From an uncultured Pseudomonadota bacterium (GTDB taxonomy: Bacteria > Pseudomonadota > Gammaproteobacteria > Steroidobacterales > Steroidobacteraceae), in contig CAISHQ010000066.1 in assembly GCA_903885195.1 (NCBI GenBank), positions 50,140 to 114,139 on the forward strand: a DNA stretch of 64,000 nt, in the 5' to 3' direction. A program made the translations under genes and the position numbers. This document shows positions 36,338 through 45,448 of this stretch, in pieces. The notes beneath the pieces were generated by a model. It was not told the origin of the DNA. It did no database searches and saw only the letters and a program-made list of their open reading frames with translations. Each line of letters begins with the position of its first letter. Position 1 is the stretch's first letter.

Positions 36338-37288
36338 TCAGCGACGTCGGCGCTTTTTCTTGTGCTTGTGTTCGACCATGCCGTCCCCGTGGTGGTGCGG
36401 TCGATCACCGTGAGAATGACCATGATCGAATTCGAAGTCGATCGGATGGTTGTGCCCGTGCGTGTTGACCCACTTGTACATCTCGGGATTGCGGTGGAGC
36501 ATGCGGCTCGCCGCACGTTCCTGGTTCTCCTCGATGTTCGTCCACGGATTGAAGTGGAAGTGGTTGTAGAGCTGGGTGTCGGTTCGCCCGATGGCCAGAA
36601 TCCCCAGCTTCGAGGCGAAGGCGCCGTGGTTGATGTACGGCGGACGCCAGAAGTATCCCCCGGTCGGCAGGTCGCCGAACTGCATCATCCAGGAGGTGCC
36701 CCAGATGTGATACGCCTCCTCGCAGCAGTCGTGGTAGGAGATGTTGTCCTGCCAGAAGTTAGGCGTCATGCAGTACATGAACGTGAAGCCGTGCGTGCGC
36801 GGATCGAAACGCAGGATCTTGACCATGCAACCGGGCGCCGTCGCCGGGAAGAAATTGGTCGACGTCCAGTGCAGGTTGTCGTAAGCGTTGACGGCTGCGA
36901 ACCGGTCGCGCTCGGCCTGCGGATGGTCACTGTCGGATTCGACGAACGAGGGTTCGCCGTAGTTGTAGAAAATAAGTCCAGTTGCTCCACGCGGCGAGCT
37001 CAAAGGCTCGAGCGCGACACCGGCCGGGACGAAAATGTAGCTTCCCGGGCCCCAGACCTTCTCACCGATGGTGACCGAACCCGACATGATGAAGAGTTCG
37101 TACTCGGTGTAGCTCATGCCGGGCGGCTGCTTGTAGCCGGGCTCGAACAACACCGTCATGGATGATGCGCCGTTGTCGGTGTCGAGCGACAACATCTTGT
37201 ACTGCATGCCCTTCGGGAATCCGGGCAGCGTCATTTTCTTAAAGGGTACGTCTCGATCGACGAACGGTTCGATATGCGGGCGTGCCAT
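36338..37288 (-). CDS. Bicupin protein with His/Lys/Arg-rich C-terminus
   Basis: 316 aa, two cupin-like beta-barrels (about residues 35-110 and 155-235). The first reads YTEYELFIMSGSV and GSYIFVPAGV, lacking the usual metal-binding His residues; the second has HDCCEEAYHIWG and INHGAF, where metal ligands are possible. The end (from about residue 277) is rich in His, then closes with HKHKKKRRRR, an unusual metal-binding or polyanion-binding tail. 14 bases after the 84-aa gene. Enzymatic role unknown. Confidence 0.82.
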   Translation of the reverse strand: MARPHIEPFVDRDVPFKKMTLPGFPKGMQYKMLSLDTDNGASSMTVLFEPGYKQPPGMSYTEYELFIMSGSVTIGEKVWGPGSYIFVPAGVALEPLSSPRGATGLIFYNYGEPSFVESDSDHPQAERDRFAAVNAYDNLHWTSTNFFPATAPGCMVKILRFDPRTHGFTFMYCMTPNFWQDNISYHDCCEEAYHIWGTSWMMQFGDLPTGGYFWRPPYINHGAFASKLGILAIGRTDTQLYNHFHFNPWTNIEENQERAASRMLHRNPEMYKWVNTHGHNHPIDFEFDHGHSHGDRPHHHGDGMVEHKHKKKRRRR

Positions 37289-37302
37289 GCTGAATTCCTC
37301 TT

Positions 37303-37557
37303 TTAGAATACGACCTTGAACTTGCGCTTAGGCTTGACCGGGATTTCCTCCGGTCGGACCTTACGCATCTGGTCATAGTGGGTATGCACACCGCGCGTCT
37401 GGATGCGCTGCAGGAAATCCGCGATCCACTTGTCACGCTTCGGCGACAACGCTTCCTGCTCGTCGACAATCTTGCGATAGCGCCGCTTCTGCTCGGCGAT
37501 TTCCTTTTTAAGCCAAGCTTCGGCCTCGCGGCTTCGCTTGTTTTCAATGAACTTCAT
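37303..37557 (-). CDS. Small basic helical protein, unknown function
   Basis: 84 aa, rich in Lys/Arg/Glu, probably one long helix (residues 5-55) followed by a basic Pro/Lys-rich end (RPEEIPVKPKRKFKVVF). Good ribosome site (GGAGGGCA) before the ATG. It is not obviously related to the coiled-coil family A-C but has a similar size and setting, between a GST and a bicupin gene. Confidence 0.7.
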   Translation of the reverse strand: MKFIENKRSREAEAWLKKEIAEQKRRYRKIVDEQEALSPKRDKWIADFLQRIQTRGVHTHYDQMRKVRPEEIPVKPKRKFKVVF

Positions 37558-37631
37558 GCCTTGCCCTCCTGGTGCAATCCACCGTGGCCCCCATCCCGAC
37601 CGACTATAGCGCCGAAATCACCTGCCGCGAA

Positions 37632-38411
37632 TCATCGGGGCGTCCTGAGAGCAGCCTTGTCCGCCCTGCGACCTTTCGGGCGCCCCGCGGAGGCAGGCGC
37701 GGCAACTCGACGTGGGCGGCGGCTTTGAGTCAACTGGCTGCGACCGAACAGCGCCTCGCGCGCCTTGGCGTCTGGGTTGCCGATTTTCTCGCGCTTGGCA
37801 AGCACCTCAAGCGCTCGCTGCACCGCCGGTCGCGCACCAATGGCTTCATACCAGCGCTGCACGTGCGGGAACTCCGCCAGATCGATCCGATGCAGCCAGC
37901 GAACGCGAACCCAAGGCCAAGTGGCCATGTCGGCAATGGAGTACTTGCCTGCCAGGTACTCGACCGACTTCAGGCGCCGGTCCATCACCCCGTAGAGGCG
38001 CAGCGTCTCGTTACGATAGCGATCGATCGCGTACTGGATCTTCCGGGGCGCGTAGCCGAGGAAATGCCCGCATTGGCCGAACATGGGGCCGACGTTGGCC
38101 ACCTGGAAGGTCAGCCACTGCAGTACCGTGTAGCGCGCACGTCGCTCTCGTGGAAGGAATCGCCCGGTTTTTTCGCCGAGGTATTGCAGGATCGCGCCCG
38201 ACTCGAACAGCGCGAGCGGCTCGCCCCCCGGGCCGTCCTGATCGACGATCGCCGGAATCTTGTTGTTCGGATTGATGCGCAGGAACGCCGGTTTGAACTG
38301 CTCGCCGCGCAGCATATTCACGGGCTTCACCCGATACTCGAGACCACACTCTTCCAGCATGATCGGAATCTTTTGACCGTTAGGCGTCGGCCAGAAATAC
38401 AAATCGATCAC
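37632..38411 (-). CDS. Glutathione S-transferase, Nu/YfcG-like, with basic tail
   Basis: 259 aa. Thioredoxin-fold N-terminal domain (LYFWPTPNGQKIPIMLEE, with the Pro-x-Asn-Gly-Gln-Lys site of Nu-class enzymes; NKIPAI cis-Pro; ESGAIL) and a C-terminal helical domain. Nu-class GSTs act mainly as disulfide-bond reductases. Residues from about 225 form an Arg/Lys-rich tail not normal for the family. A second, different GST is at 41711. Divergent from the VOC gene at 38489. Confidence 0.9.
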   Translation of the reverse strand: MIDLYFWPTPNGQKIPIMLEECGLEYRVKPVNMLRGEQFKPAFLRINPNNKIPAIVDQDGPGGEPLALFESGAILQYLGEKTGRFLPRERRARYTVLQWLTFQVANVGPMFGQCGHFLGYAPRKIQYAIDRYRNETLRLYGVMDRRLKSVEYLAGKYSIADMATWPWVRVRWLHRIDLAEFPHVQRWYEAIGARPAVQRALEVLAKREKIGNPDAKAREALFGRSQLTQSRRPRRVAAPASAGRPKGRRADKAALRTPR

Positions 38412-38488
38412 TCGACCTCCACAGCCGTCACAGGGAACCGTACACTTCCGGAACGATAGCAGGTCGTATTCGTTAGAGGAGTTCGTCG

Positions 38489-39391
38489 ATGCTGAGCGCC
38501 ATTCTTGCGGTCACACTGGTGGTGTCGGACCTCGCCGCAGTCGAACGGGCCTACGTCGAATGGCTCGGCTATCGGGTCGTCGAACGAAGCGTGCTTAGCG
38601 CAGAGCACGCCGCCCTGTGGGACGCACCCGCCGCCGCCGGCAGTCGGGTCACGATTCTGCAGCCCGCGAGTGGTGCCAACACCTATCTGCGACTGATCGA
38701 GCGCCCAAGTACCGCCGGCTTTCGCGCCATGTCGACCCATGGATGGAATTCGAACGAAATTCTCGTCGAAGACCCGGCGGCGCTGGAACGCCGGTTCAAA
38801 TCGGCAGACTCGCCGTTTCGAGTCGTGGGCTCGACGGCCCCCCTGGGCTCGAACAGTTCGGTGATTGCCATGCAGGCCATCGGCCCTGGCGGCGAGCTCA
38901 ACTATTTCACGCGCATTCCGCCAACGGGGGGCACGTTCATCAAGACGCCAGCGCAAAGCAGCGTCGATCGGACGTTCATCGTGGTTTTGGGCGGCCCCTC
39001 GATGGAGACGTTACGGCGTTTCTATTCCGAGGTGCTCGGCATGCAGCCGACGGAGCCCTACTCGTCTACCGTCGGGGTACTGCAAGATGCGCTGAAGTTA
39101 CCCAAAGATGAACGCACGCGGATCGCGCTCGTGCCGATCTCGCCGGGGTTTCTGATCGAACTCGACGAGTACCCGCCAATCACCGTACCGCGACCGCTAC
39201 GAACGGGAGATCTGCCGCCAGGCATGGCGATGGTGAGCTTCGCAAGCAGCGCCTTCGACGCACGCGCCCTACCCTGGGTTCGCCCCCCGAGTGCAGGCCC
39301 GCAGGACGCGCTCTATTCGGGTCGGCGCGTTGGCGTCGTTCGCGGCGCTGCGGGTGAGTGGATCGAGCTCGTCGAGACAATCGACAAATAA
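38489..39391 (+). CDS. VOC family protein, copy B
   Basis: 300 aa, two VOC modules; paralog of the protein at 7221 with shared blocks VDRTFIVVLGGPS, PPGMAMVSFAS and GEWIELVE. Good ribosome site (GAGGAG) before ATG 38489. Its 3' end overlaps the binding-protein gene tail to tail by 79 bases. Ring cleavage, lyase or glutathione-linked chemistry are all possible for the fold; a divergent GST gene next door makes a glutathione-dependent role conceivable. Confidence 0.84.
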   Translation: MLSAILAVTLVVSDLAAVERAYVEWLGYRVVERSVLSAEHAALWDAPAAAGSRVTILQPASGANTYLRLIERPSTAGFRAMSTHGWNSNEILVEDPAALERRFKSADSPFRVVGSTAPLGSNSSVIAMQAIGPGGELNYFTRIPPTGGTFIKTPAQSSVDRTFIVVLGGPSMETLRRFYSEVLGMQPTEPYSSTVGVLQDALKLPKDERTRIALVPISPGFLIELDEYPPITVPRPLRTGDLPPGMAMVSFASSAFDARALPWVRPPSAGPQDALYSGRRVGVVRGAAGEWIELVETIDK

Positions 39392-40968
39392 CGATTGAGA
39401 TGCAAACCACGCGGGTTGTCGACCCAACCCTGCACGCGAGGTGAAATCAGTCGGCGGCTGACGTACACATGTACGGGGGCGATCGGTTGTTCACGCATGG
39501 CGAGGCTTTCCGCCTCGCGCAGAAACTCAGCCCGCGCCACGAGATCCGCCGATGCATCGGCCTTGTCGAGCCATTGCTGATACTGCGCGTTGGCGTAACC
39601 CGAGATATTGAGCACCGTCGAGCGCGCATCCAGCAGTCGCAGGAAGGAGATCGCGTCCCGATCCTCGCCGTACCAGGCGCCGCGGGCCACATCGAAATCG
39701 CCCTGGGCTACCGCCACCTGATGCGCCTTCAACTCCGCGCCGATCAACTCCGTTCTGATACCAAGCGGCTGCCACATCGCACTGATCGCGAGGGCCAGTC
39801 TTCGTTGCGTGTCGGAATTGTTGACGCGAAAGCGCAGTCGCAACGGCCGCTCGGCTCCAAACCCTGCCTCGCGCAGCAACCGTCGTGCCTCGGCGAGTCG
39901 CGCCGCCGGCGTAAGGCTTGCAAAATCGGCACAGCCTCGCCTCGGATAATTGATCACGCCCTCCGGGACGACGCAGTACGCGGGCGGCTCACCCGCGCGC
40001 GTGACTTTATCGACGAGCATCTGCCGGTCGATGGCCATGGACAGCGCCCGTCGTACTCGAGCATCGGCCGTGGCCCCGCGTCGGGTATTGAAGGCGAGAT
40101 ACTCGAGACCGATCTGCCGCACGAGACGAAGCTGCGATCCGTAGGTCGCTTTCAGTTCCGCCAGTTGTTCCGAGGGCAAGGTCACCAGCACGTCGAGCTC
40201 CCCGGCGCGGTAGCGCGTGAGCGCGGTCTTCGGGTCCTCGATGGGCACGTGGTAGATCGATTCGATCCGGACGCTCCCCGCATCGTGAAATCGCGGGTTT
40301 CGATCAAGGCGAACGTGACTGCCGGGGCGCCACTCGCGAAACACGAAGGCCCCGTTGGAAACGATATTCTCTGGGCGGGTCCACTGCTTGCCATGCTTGT
40401 CGATCACGTGCCGCGGCACAGGGAATGCCCGATGCACGAGCAGATCGGCGAGATACGGCGCGGGGTGTTCGAGATCGATGACGATCGTCGTGGCATTGGG
40501 AGCACTCACGCCGAGGGCCGTGACCGGTAACTTTCCGGTGTTCACAGCGCGCCCGTTACGAATGACGTAGAGCAAGGAGACGGCCGGCGCGGCGGTCTTC
40601 GGATCGAACAATCGGCGGAAAGACCAGAGAAAATCCTCGCTCGTCAGCGCACGCCCATCCGACCAGCGTAGGTTGTCGCGCAAAATAAAGGTATACCGCT
40701 TGCCGTCGGGTGAAACGGTCCAGGATCGAGCCTGACCGGGAATGGTGTTCGCAGCAGGATCGAGGGTGGTCAGGCCCTGAAACAGATCCTGCGCGATATT
40801 GCCATCCTGGCCATACGTCCACGTCTGCGGGTCGAGCGTCTGCAGCTCCCCGGTCGAAGTGCGGCGAACGATGGCGCTTGCCTCGGCCAGCGGCACGACG
40901 TGTTGAATCAGCCAGATCAGGCCCACCGCGACGGCGAGCCGTGACGTCAATCGCGGGGGTCGTCGCAT
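39313..40968 (-). CDS. Peptide-type ABC transporter substrate-binding protein (OppA/SBP_bac_5 family)
   Basis: 551 aa periplasmic binding protein. N-terminal hydrophobic signal region (about residues 8-30) then the family blocks LDPQTWTYGQDGNIAQDLFQGL, SDGRALTSEDFLWSFRR and VSNGAFVFREWRPGSHV. Start ATG 40968, overlapping the upstream gene by 22 bases. No permease genes adjoin it; the matching OppBCDF-like genes lie at 46281-50075 on the same strand, separated by a receptor, a GST and an unknown gene. OppA-type proteins bind peptides but also other ligands, and ligand specificity cannot be read here. Confidence 0.9.
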   Translation of the reverse strand: MRRPPRLTSRLAVAVGLIWLIQHVVPLAEASAIVRRTSTGELQTLDPQTWTYGQDGNIAQDLFQGLTTLDPAANTIPGQARSWTVSPDGKRYTFILRDNLRWSDGRALTSEDFLWSFRRLFDPKTAAPAVSLLYVIRNGRAVNTGKLPVTALGVSAPNATTIVIDLEHPAPYLADLLVHRAFPVPRHVIDKHGKQWTRPENIVSNGAFVFREWRPGSHVRLDRNPRFHDAGSVRIESIYHVPIEDPKTALTRYRAGELDVLVTLPSEQLAELKATYGSQLRLVRQIGLEYLAFNTRRGATADARVRRALSMAIDRQMLVDKVTRAGEPPAYCVVPEGVINYPRRGCADFASLTPAARLAEARRLLREAGFGAERPLRLRFRVNNSDTQRRLALAISAMWQPLGIRTELIGAELKAHQVAVAQGDFDVARGAWYGEDRDAISFLRLLDARSTVLNISGYANAQYQQWLDKADASADLVARAEFLREAESLAMREQPIAPVHVYVSRRLISPRVQGWVDNPRGLHLNRYLSIVSTSSIHSPAAPRTTPTRRPE

Positions 40969-41708
40969 TCGTACTCGACCAACTCGTAGCGCGTCATCAT
41001 GTAGCCCGTGACGTAAGCCAGCAGGCACACGCGATCACCATCCGCCGTGCACCACAGATCATATGGCGGGTGCTTGCCGGGCTCGTTGCGGGTATCACCC
41101 GAACCATCGTCCGTCGTCTCCGCGAATCGGTAGTGCAGTGCATCGAAGGTACCGGCGGTGACGGTGATGCGCTCGCGCCCGATAAAGGCCAGCTTCACCG
41201 GATTCGGGAACTTCATCAGCATCGGCCCGCTGGCGCCTCGGTGATCGAGCGAACACATCAGCAGATTGTCGTACTCACCACGAACCCGACCCGCGGATAT
41301 ATCGACCATGTTGGTGAGCCAGGAATCGGCCTGAATCGGATGGGTGCCAAAACCATCGAGTGGCTTCGCGAGCGGCCAGCGCTGCGACAACCTGCCCTCA
41401 GCCACCGTGTAGCCCTCGCATTCGGCTTCGGTGTCGGTAAAACGAAACCAGCTCGAACCCATGAATCGATCGCCGACGGAGAGGCGCACGAAGCAGTCGG
41501 TCGGACGCCAATCCGCCCCGAGACTGAGCGTCACGTCGCGCTGCACGTTCGGCGCATCGTCGATCTCCGTGTAGGCACGCAGCGTCCGCCGACCATCGGC
41601 GGCCACGCTGATGGTGAAACGCTCCCGACCACGCTCGGCGCCCTCACGGCCCGGCTGATCGCTCGTGTAGCGCAGCATTCCCCTGACTCGACGGTGCGGG
41701 ATCGGCAT
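40947..41708 (-). CDS. Hypothetical protein, beta-rich
   Basis: About 253 aa, no signal peptide or membrane helix. It is probably a beta-barrel-like ligand or substrate protein: the VTAGTFDALHYRF segment recalls DUF3108-type lipid-binding folds, but I do not recognise the family firmly. ATG 41708 has GGAG five to six bases upstream; a GTG two codons earlier (41714) overlaps the GST stop as GTGA. It overlaps the binding-protein gene by 22 bases, so it belongs to that operon. Confidence 0.7.
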   Translation of the reverse strand: MPIPHRRVRGMLRYTSDQPGREGAERGRERFTISVAADGRRTLRAYTEIDDAPNVQRDVTLSLGADWRPTDCFVRLSVGDRFMGSSWFRFTDTEAECEGYTVAEGRLSQRWPLAKPLDGFGTHPIQADSWLTNMVDISAGRVRGEYDNLLMCSLDHRGASGPMLMKFPNPVKLAFIGRERITVTAGTFDALHYRFAETTDDGSGDTRNEPGKHPPYDLWCTADGDRVCLLAYVTGYMMTRYELVEYECDDPRD

Positions 41709-41710
41709 GG

Positions 41711-42346
41711 TCACTCCATTCGCAGCAACGGTTGACGAAACATCTTCTTACGCGCCATCGGTGCGAACCACGCCGCCAGCAACGGCCGGCCCGCAAAGAT
41801 GTCGAGCGCAGGATCGACTCCGACCAGTGCCTTGGCCGTTGTCGCCCACTTCAGACGCAGAAACTGCAGTGCACCGACCGTACGCATCTGACCAATGTCG
41901 AGGCGATCGTACTGCGCAACGTCGCGCTCCAGCTGATCGAGGATCGCGATGACCTTGCCGACCGAGCGCGCGATGTATGCGGGGCGTTGCTCGGCCTGCG
42001 GCAGCCAGGACTCGATGATCAACAGCACGAAGGTGTCGAAGAGCCCGTCCGCCATCCACGCCTGCCGAAGAGTGCGCCAGCGCTGGGGCCCCTTGGACGG
42101 ATACAGCCGGCGCCGCCGGTGCAACGAATCGAGATACTCGTAGATGACCGGTCCCCCAGCGAGGTACTCGCCTGACTCGAGAACGAGCGTGGGTACCTTG
42201 CCGAGCGGATTGATCGTCGCGAGCGGCGTATCAACATCGAAGGGTTTCGTCGGCACGAGTTCGATCTGCGATTCGAGCCCGGCGTAGCGGATGACCGCTT
42301 CAACCGTGTGCACGTAACCCTTGATCGGCGTGTAATACAGCTTCAT
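41711..42346 (-). CDS. Glutathione S-transferase family protein (second copy)
   Basis: 211 aa. N-terminal thioredoxin-like domain with INPLGKVPTLVLESG (cis-Pro) and GGPVIYEYLDSL, then a helical domain. ATG 42346 with GAGGTG upstream. It lies after the receptor terminator and leads into the unknown gene and binding-protein gene. GSTs near ring-modifying enzymes often conjugate or dehalogenate; substrate unknown. Confidence 0.88.
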   Translation of the reverse strand: MKLYYTPIKGYVHTVEAVIRYAGLESQIELVPTKPFDVDTPLATINPLGKVPTLVLESGEYLAGGPVIYEYLDSLHRRRRLYPSKGPQRWRTLRQAWMADGLFDTFVLLIIESWLPQAEQRPAYIARSVGKVIAILDQLERDVAQYDRLDIGQMRTVGALQFLRLKWATTAKALVGVDPALDIFAGRPLLAAWFAPMARKKMFRQPLLRME

Positions 42347-42357
42347 CAGCACCTCAC

Positions 42358-42393
42358 AAAAAAAAGAGGGTTGCGACTCGCGCCGCAACCCTC
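42358..42393 (-). terminator. Intrinsic terminator after the TonB-dependent receptor
   Basis: 10-bp stem GAGGGTTGCG/CGCAACCCTC (42366-42375 with 42384-42393), followed on the minus strand by eight T. Strong, 32 bases after the receptor stop codon. Confidence 0.92.
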
Positions 42394-42425
42394 CGTTTGT
42401 CGTCAAACGACGTTGAGCAATCGGC

Positions 42426-45044
42426 TCAGAACTTGTACGCGAGCCGGATGCCGTACTGACGCGGCATGTTCGGCGTCACCGCCACGCCCTGATACGTGGT
42501 CAACTGGCCCAGCGTCGGGGCCGAGTCGAAGTCCGTCCAGCGCGCGCAAGCCGCCCAGCTGTCGTCATCGAACACGTTCTTGACGAAGCCTTCGATGCGC
42601 AGGTTGTCCTTCTCGCCGCCCACGCGAACGTTGGTGAGCGAGTAGGCCTTGCAGTAGGCGAGATTGCTCTCGTCGACGAAGGTCTTGCCCGTGTAGCTCA
42701 CGTCGGTGTTGGCGAACCAGTTCCAACCCGTGTTGCGCAGCGCCGCGTTGTAGCCCAGCGAGATGCTGCCCGACCATTCCGGGAAGCGGGCGTTCGAATT
42801 GCCCTTCATCTGCTGGAAGCCGGCGATCGGCACCACGAAGTTGAAGACGAAGTCGTCGTACTCGCTCTGCGCCCAGGTCGCCATCGCGCGAATGTCCCAG
42901 TTTTCCGTCAACCGGGCCGCGCCCTCGAACTCGATGCCCTTAAGGGTCGAGTTACCACCGACGTTGGCGTTGCGCGTGTTGGTGAACGGCAGTCCCGTTG
43001 CCGTGACGGCCGGCTGGCCGTTGGCACCGCCTGCGCAGCCGTTGGCGGCCGTGGCACCGGTGGTGCCACCGTGCGCGAAGCTGCCGCAGTCTTCCTGGAT
43101 AACGAACGCGGAACGACCCTTCTGGTTCTTCCACTCCGCCCAGTAGGCCGCAACGTTGATTTGCGCGCGACGATCCCAGAACTGCTGCTTCCAACCAAGT
43201 TCGACCATGTCGAGTTCGTCACCCGCAACCGTGGTCGGCACATCCGGTGCCGCTACGCACTGCGGCAGGGTCGGGCTGGCGATACACGGGAAACCGCCGG
43301 CGTCGTACTGCGTCTTCTCACGCGCAGTGGCGCGTGCCACTTCGGCGTTGATCGACGGCGGCAGGAAGCCCTTGGCATAGCTGACGTAAAGGTTGGTCTC
43401 GTCGTTCGGCGTCCAGCGCAGGATCGCGCGCGGCGACGTCTGCGTCTCCTCCACCTTGAACGGCGAGGTCGTCAGAATCGCCTTCTGCGTCTCGTCCTTC
43501 GAGTAGCGCGCTTCGAGGCTGGCCGTGATCGTGTCGGTGAGGTCGTAGCTCACCGCCGCGAAGATGCCCTGCGTCGACACCTTGTCGGTGTTCTGCGCCG
43601 CCGAGTTCGGCGTGAAGAAGAAGCTACCCGCATTGCCCGTACGGCCGCAGGTCGAGCCCACCGGACGGGCCGGACCGAAGTCGGCGCACAGCCACACGGC
43701 GTCGCCACCCGAGCCCGACTGCAGGAAGGTTTGGTCGTACTGGTTGACGCCCACGAGGAAGCGGAACTTCTGATCCTGCGGCGACGTCAGCCGCAGTTCG
43801 TAGCTCTCGTCTTCGGAGTCCTGCGGGTCACGCGACCACCAGAGGCCACGCGGCGTGAGACCGAAAGGACGGATCCAGTTGGCCTTCAACTCGTTCATGC
43901 CAGCCTGGAAAGCGACCTGATAACCACCGGCGAAATCGTACGTGCTCGAGATCGAGAACCGGGTCACCGTGCGGTAGAGACCGATGTGATCGATGCGCGG
44001 CACATCAAACACGGCCGGCAGCGCGCGGTTGACGATGTTGTCGAGAATGTAATTCGGCTGACCGTTGATCGCGGCCTGCGGCACGTAGAACGTCGTCGGC
44101 GTGTCGATGATGTTCTGGCCGCCGGTGAACGAGATAGCCTGACCCAGCTCCGGCACGGCACCGCAGATGTAGTTCTGCGGCTTGGCGTTCGGGAACAGCG
44201 GATCAGACGTGGCAATGGTCTTGCCCGTGCAGGTGTCGTTCTTCCAGCCCTGCACGATGCCGCCCATGATCGGGCCATCATCGTCGATGGCGTGGAAGCC
44301 GCGGAACTTCACGTTCCAAGCGTCGGTGGCCTGCAGGTTTAGCGTCAGGTTGATCGACTTGCTGCTCTCCTCGCCCAAGCCGCCACCATCGGTCGCCCGA
44401 AACACGGCACCGCGGTTGTACATGCGCCCGCCGATGCGGAACGACAGCTTGTCGTTGATGATCGGACCTTCGAAGCTTGCCGAGACGTCGGTTTCGCTGT
44501 TGTTGGAGGCCGACGCATTCAGCTTGCCCGAGAACTCCGTCAGCGACGGCGTGCGCGTGATGTAGTTGATGGCGCCGCCGAAGGTGCTGCGACCGTAGGT
44601 GGCCGACTGCGGACCCTTGATGACTTCGATCCGCTCGACATCGTCGTACGGAATCGACTGGGTCCCGCCCAGGACGTACACGCCATCGATGAACAGCGAA
44701 CCGAGCTGCAGCGAGGGGCTGTCCGAGTTGACGTTCATGCCGCGGAAGCGGATCGCCGAGGTGTAGCGACCCGGAATCTGACCACCCTGCTGCGAGTACT
44801 GCACGCCAGGGGCGCTGCGCGCGACATCCTCGAGGGTCGTGAAACCCTTCTTTTCGATGTCGTCGGCAGAGAACGCGGTGATCGACAGCGGTGCCTCGAT
44901 CAAACGCTCTTCGGTTTTACGTGCGGTAACGGTGATTTCTTCGAGGACGAGCGCGTTGTCGGCGTCCTGCGCGACAGCCGCATTCATCGAGAGCACGGTG
45001 GCGACCGCAGCCGCAACCGTGCAGGTCAAGGGTTTCACAGACAT
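42426..45044 (-). CDS. TonB-dependent outer-membrane receptor
   Basis: 872 aa. Signal peptide (about 25 residues, ends AAVA), TonB box EEITVTARK, plug domain (LEDVARSAPGV, IEVIKGPQSATYGRSTFGGAINYITRTP) and a 22-strand-type barrel ending in YGIRLAYKF with terminal Phe. It imports a large or scarce ligand using the TonB-ExbBD motor. No siderophore genes adjoin it; neighbours are an Opp/Dpp-like ABC system, an SDR and GSTs, so a catabolic substrate is more likely than iron. It has its own promoter. Confidence 0.95.
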   Translation of the reverse strand: MSVKPLTCTVAAAVATVLSMNAAVAQDADNALVLEEITVTARKTEERLIEAPLSITAFSADDIEKKGFTTLEDVARSAPGVQYSQQGGQIPGRYTSAIRFRGMNVNSDSPSLQLGSLFIDGVYVLGGTQSIPYDDVERIEVIKGPQSATYGRSTFGGAINYITRTPSLTEFSGKLNASASNNSETDVSASFEGPIINDKLSFRIGGRMYNRGAVFRATDGGGLGEESSKSINLTLNLQATDAWNVKFRGFHAIDDDGPIMGGIVQGWKNDTCTGKTIATSDPLFPNAKPQNYICGAVPELGQAISFTGGQNIIDTPTTFYVPQAAINGQPNYILDNIVNRALPAVFDVPRIDHIGLYRTVTRFSISSTYDFAGGYQVAFQAGMNELKANWIRPFGLTPRGLWWSRDPQDSEDESYELRLTSPQDQKFRFLVGVNQYDQTFLQSGSGGDAVWLCADFGPARPVGSTCGRTGNAGSFFFTPNSAAQNTDKVSTQGIFAAVSYDLTDTITASLEARYSKDETQKAILTTSPFKVEETQTSPRAILRWTPNDETNLYVSYAKGFLPPSINAEVARATAREKTQYDAGGFPCIASPTLPQCVAAPDVPTTVAGDELDMVELGWKQQFWDRRAQINVAAYWAEWKNQKGRSAFVIQEDCGSFAHGGTTGATAANGCAGGANGQPAVTATGLPFTNTRNANVGGNSTLKGIEFEGAARLTENWDIRAMATWAQSEYDDFVFNFVVPIAGFQQMKGNSNARFPEWSGSISLGYNAALRNTGWNWFANTDVSYTGKTFVDESNLAYCKAYSLTNVRVGGEKDNLRIEGFVKNVFDDDSWAACARWTDFDSAPTLGQLTTYQGVAVTPNMPRQYGIRLAYKF

Positions 45045-45095
45045 GGGGCTCCCTCAGGGTAGAAAAGACAGGCCTCGGCTCCGGAGGCTACGTAG

Positions 45096-45125
45096 GTTTT
45101 AATCGTTATGTATACAGGATGTCAA
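45096..45125 (-). promoter_or_regulatory. Receptor promoter with a palindrome in the spacer
   Basis: On the minus strand a perfect -35 TTGACA (45125-45120), then a -10 at TTAAAA (17-base spacer, 45102-45097) or TAAAAC (18-base spacer, 45101-45096). The palindrome TGTATACA (45116-45109) lies inside the spacer, a typical place for a repressor or MerR-type activator. The -35 overlaps the end of the small coiled-coil gene. Confidence 0.55.
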
Positions 45126-45448
45126 CGCTGTTGCTTGGGCGCAACAAGACCATCGAGAACTTGGAAGACGCGCTCGATCAGTGCTTCGCGATCGGCGAGA
45201 CGCGCCTGCAAGGAGGTGTCGGACAGTTCGTGCTGCTCGAGCGCATTGGGCCGCAACACTCTTGCCTGCTCCAGCGCCTCCTCCAGCGAACGCAGCCGCT
45301 CGTTCGTGGTGGAGACCTCTGCAGTGAGCGCCGTGACGATGGCGAAGAGTTCATCGACGCCGTCCGCCGCGTAGAACCGGGCGCGTTGCCCTTTAGCCTG
45401 TCGATGCATCCGCACCGGCGATGGCTTCGCAGCTAACTTGCGCGCCAC
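45122..45448 (-). CDS. Small coiled-coil protein (family copy C)
   Basis: 108 aa from GTG 45448, which shares one base with the TAG of the SDR gene and has GGAG upstream. A short basic N-terminus (ARKLAAKPSPVRMHRQAKGQ) is followed by a helical core (from residue 19) that aligns without gaps with copies A (5213) and B (6882): ARFYAADGVDEL, then EVSTTNERLRSLEEAL. No known domain is recognised. The longer open frame upstream lies inside the SDR gene and is not used. Confidence 0.75.
   Translation of the reverse strand: MARKLAAKPSPVRMHRQAKGQRARFYAADGVDELFAIVTALTAEVSTTNERLRSLEEALEQARVLRPNALEQHELSDTSLQARLADREALIERVFQVLDGLVAPKQQR

Noticed and set aside
40685..40695. GGTATACC palindrome, similar to the receptor operator
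   Set aside because: It lies inside the binding-protein coding sequence with no promoter nearby; likely chance.
43071..44342. 423-codon plus-strand frame opposite the TonB-dependent receptor
   Set aside because: Arg-rich shadow; the receptor has signal peptide, TonB box and C-terminal Phe on the other strand.
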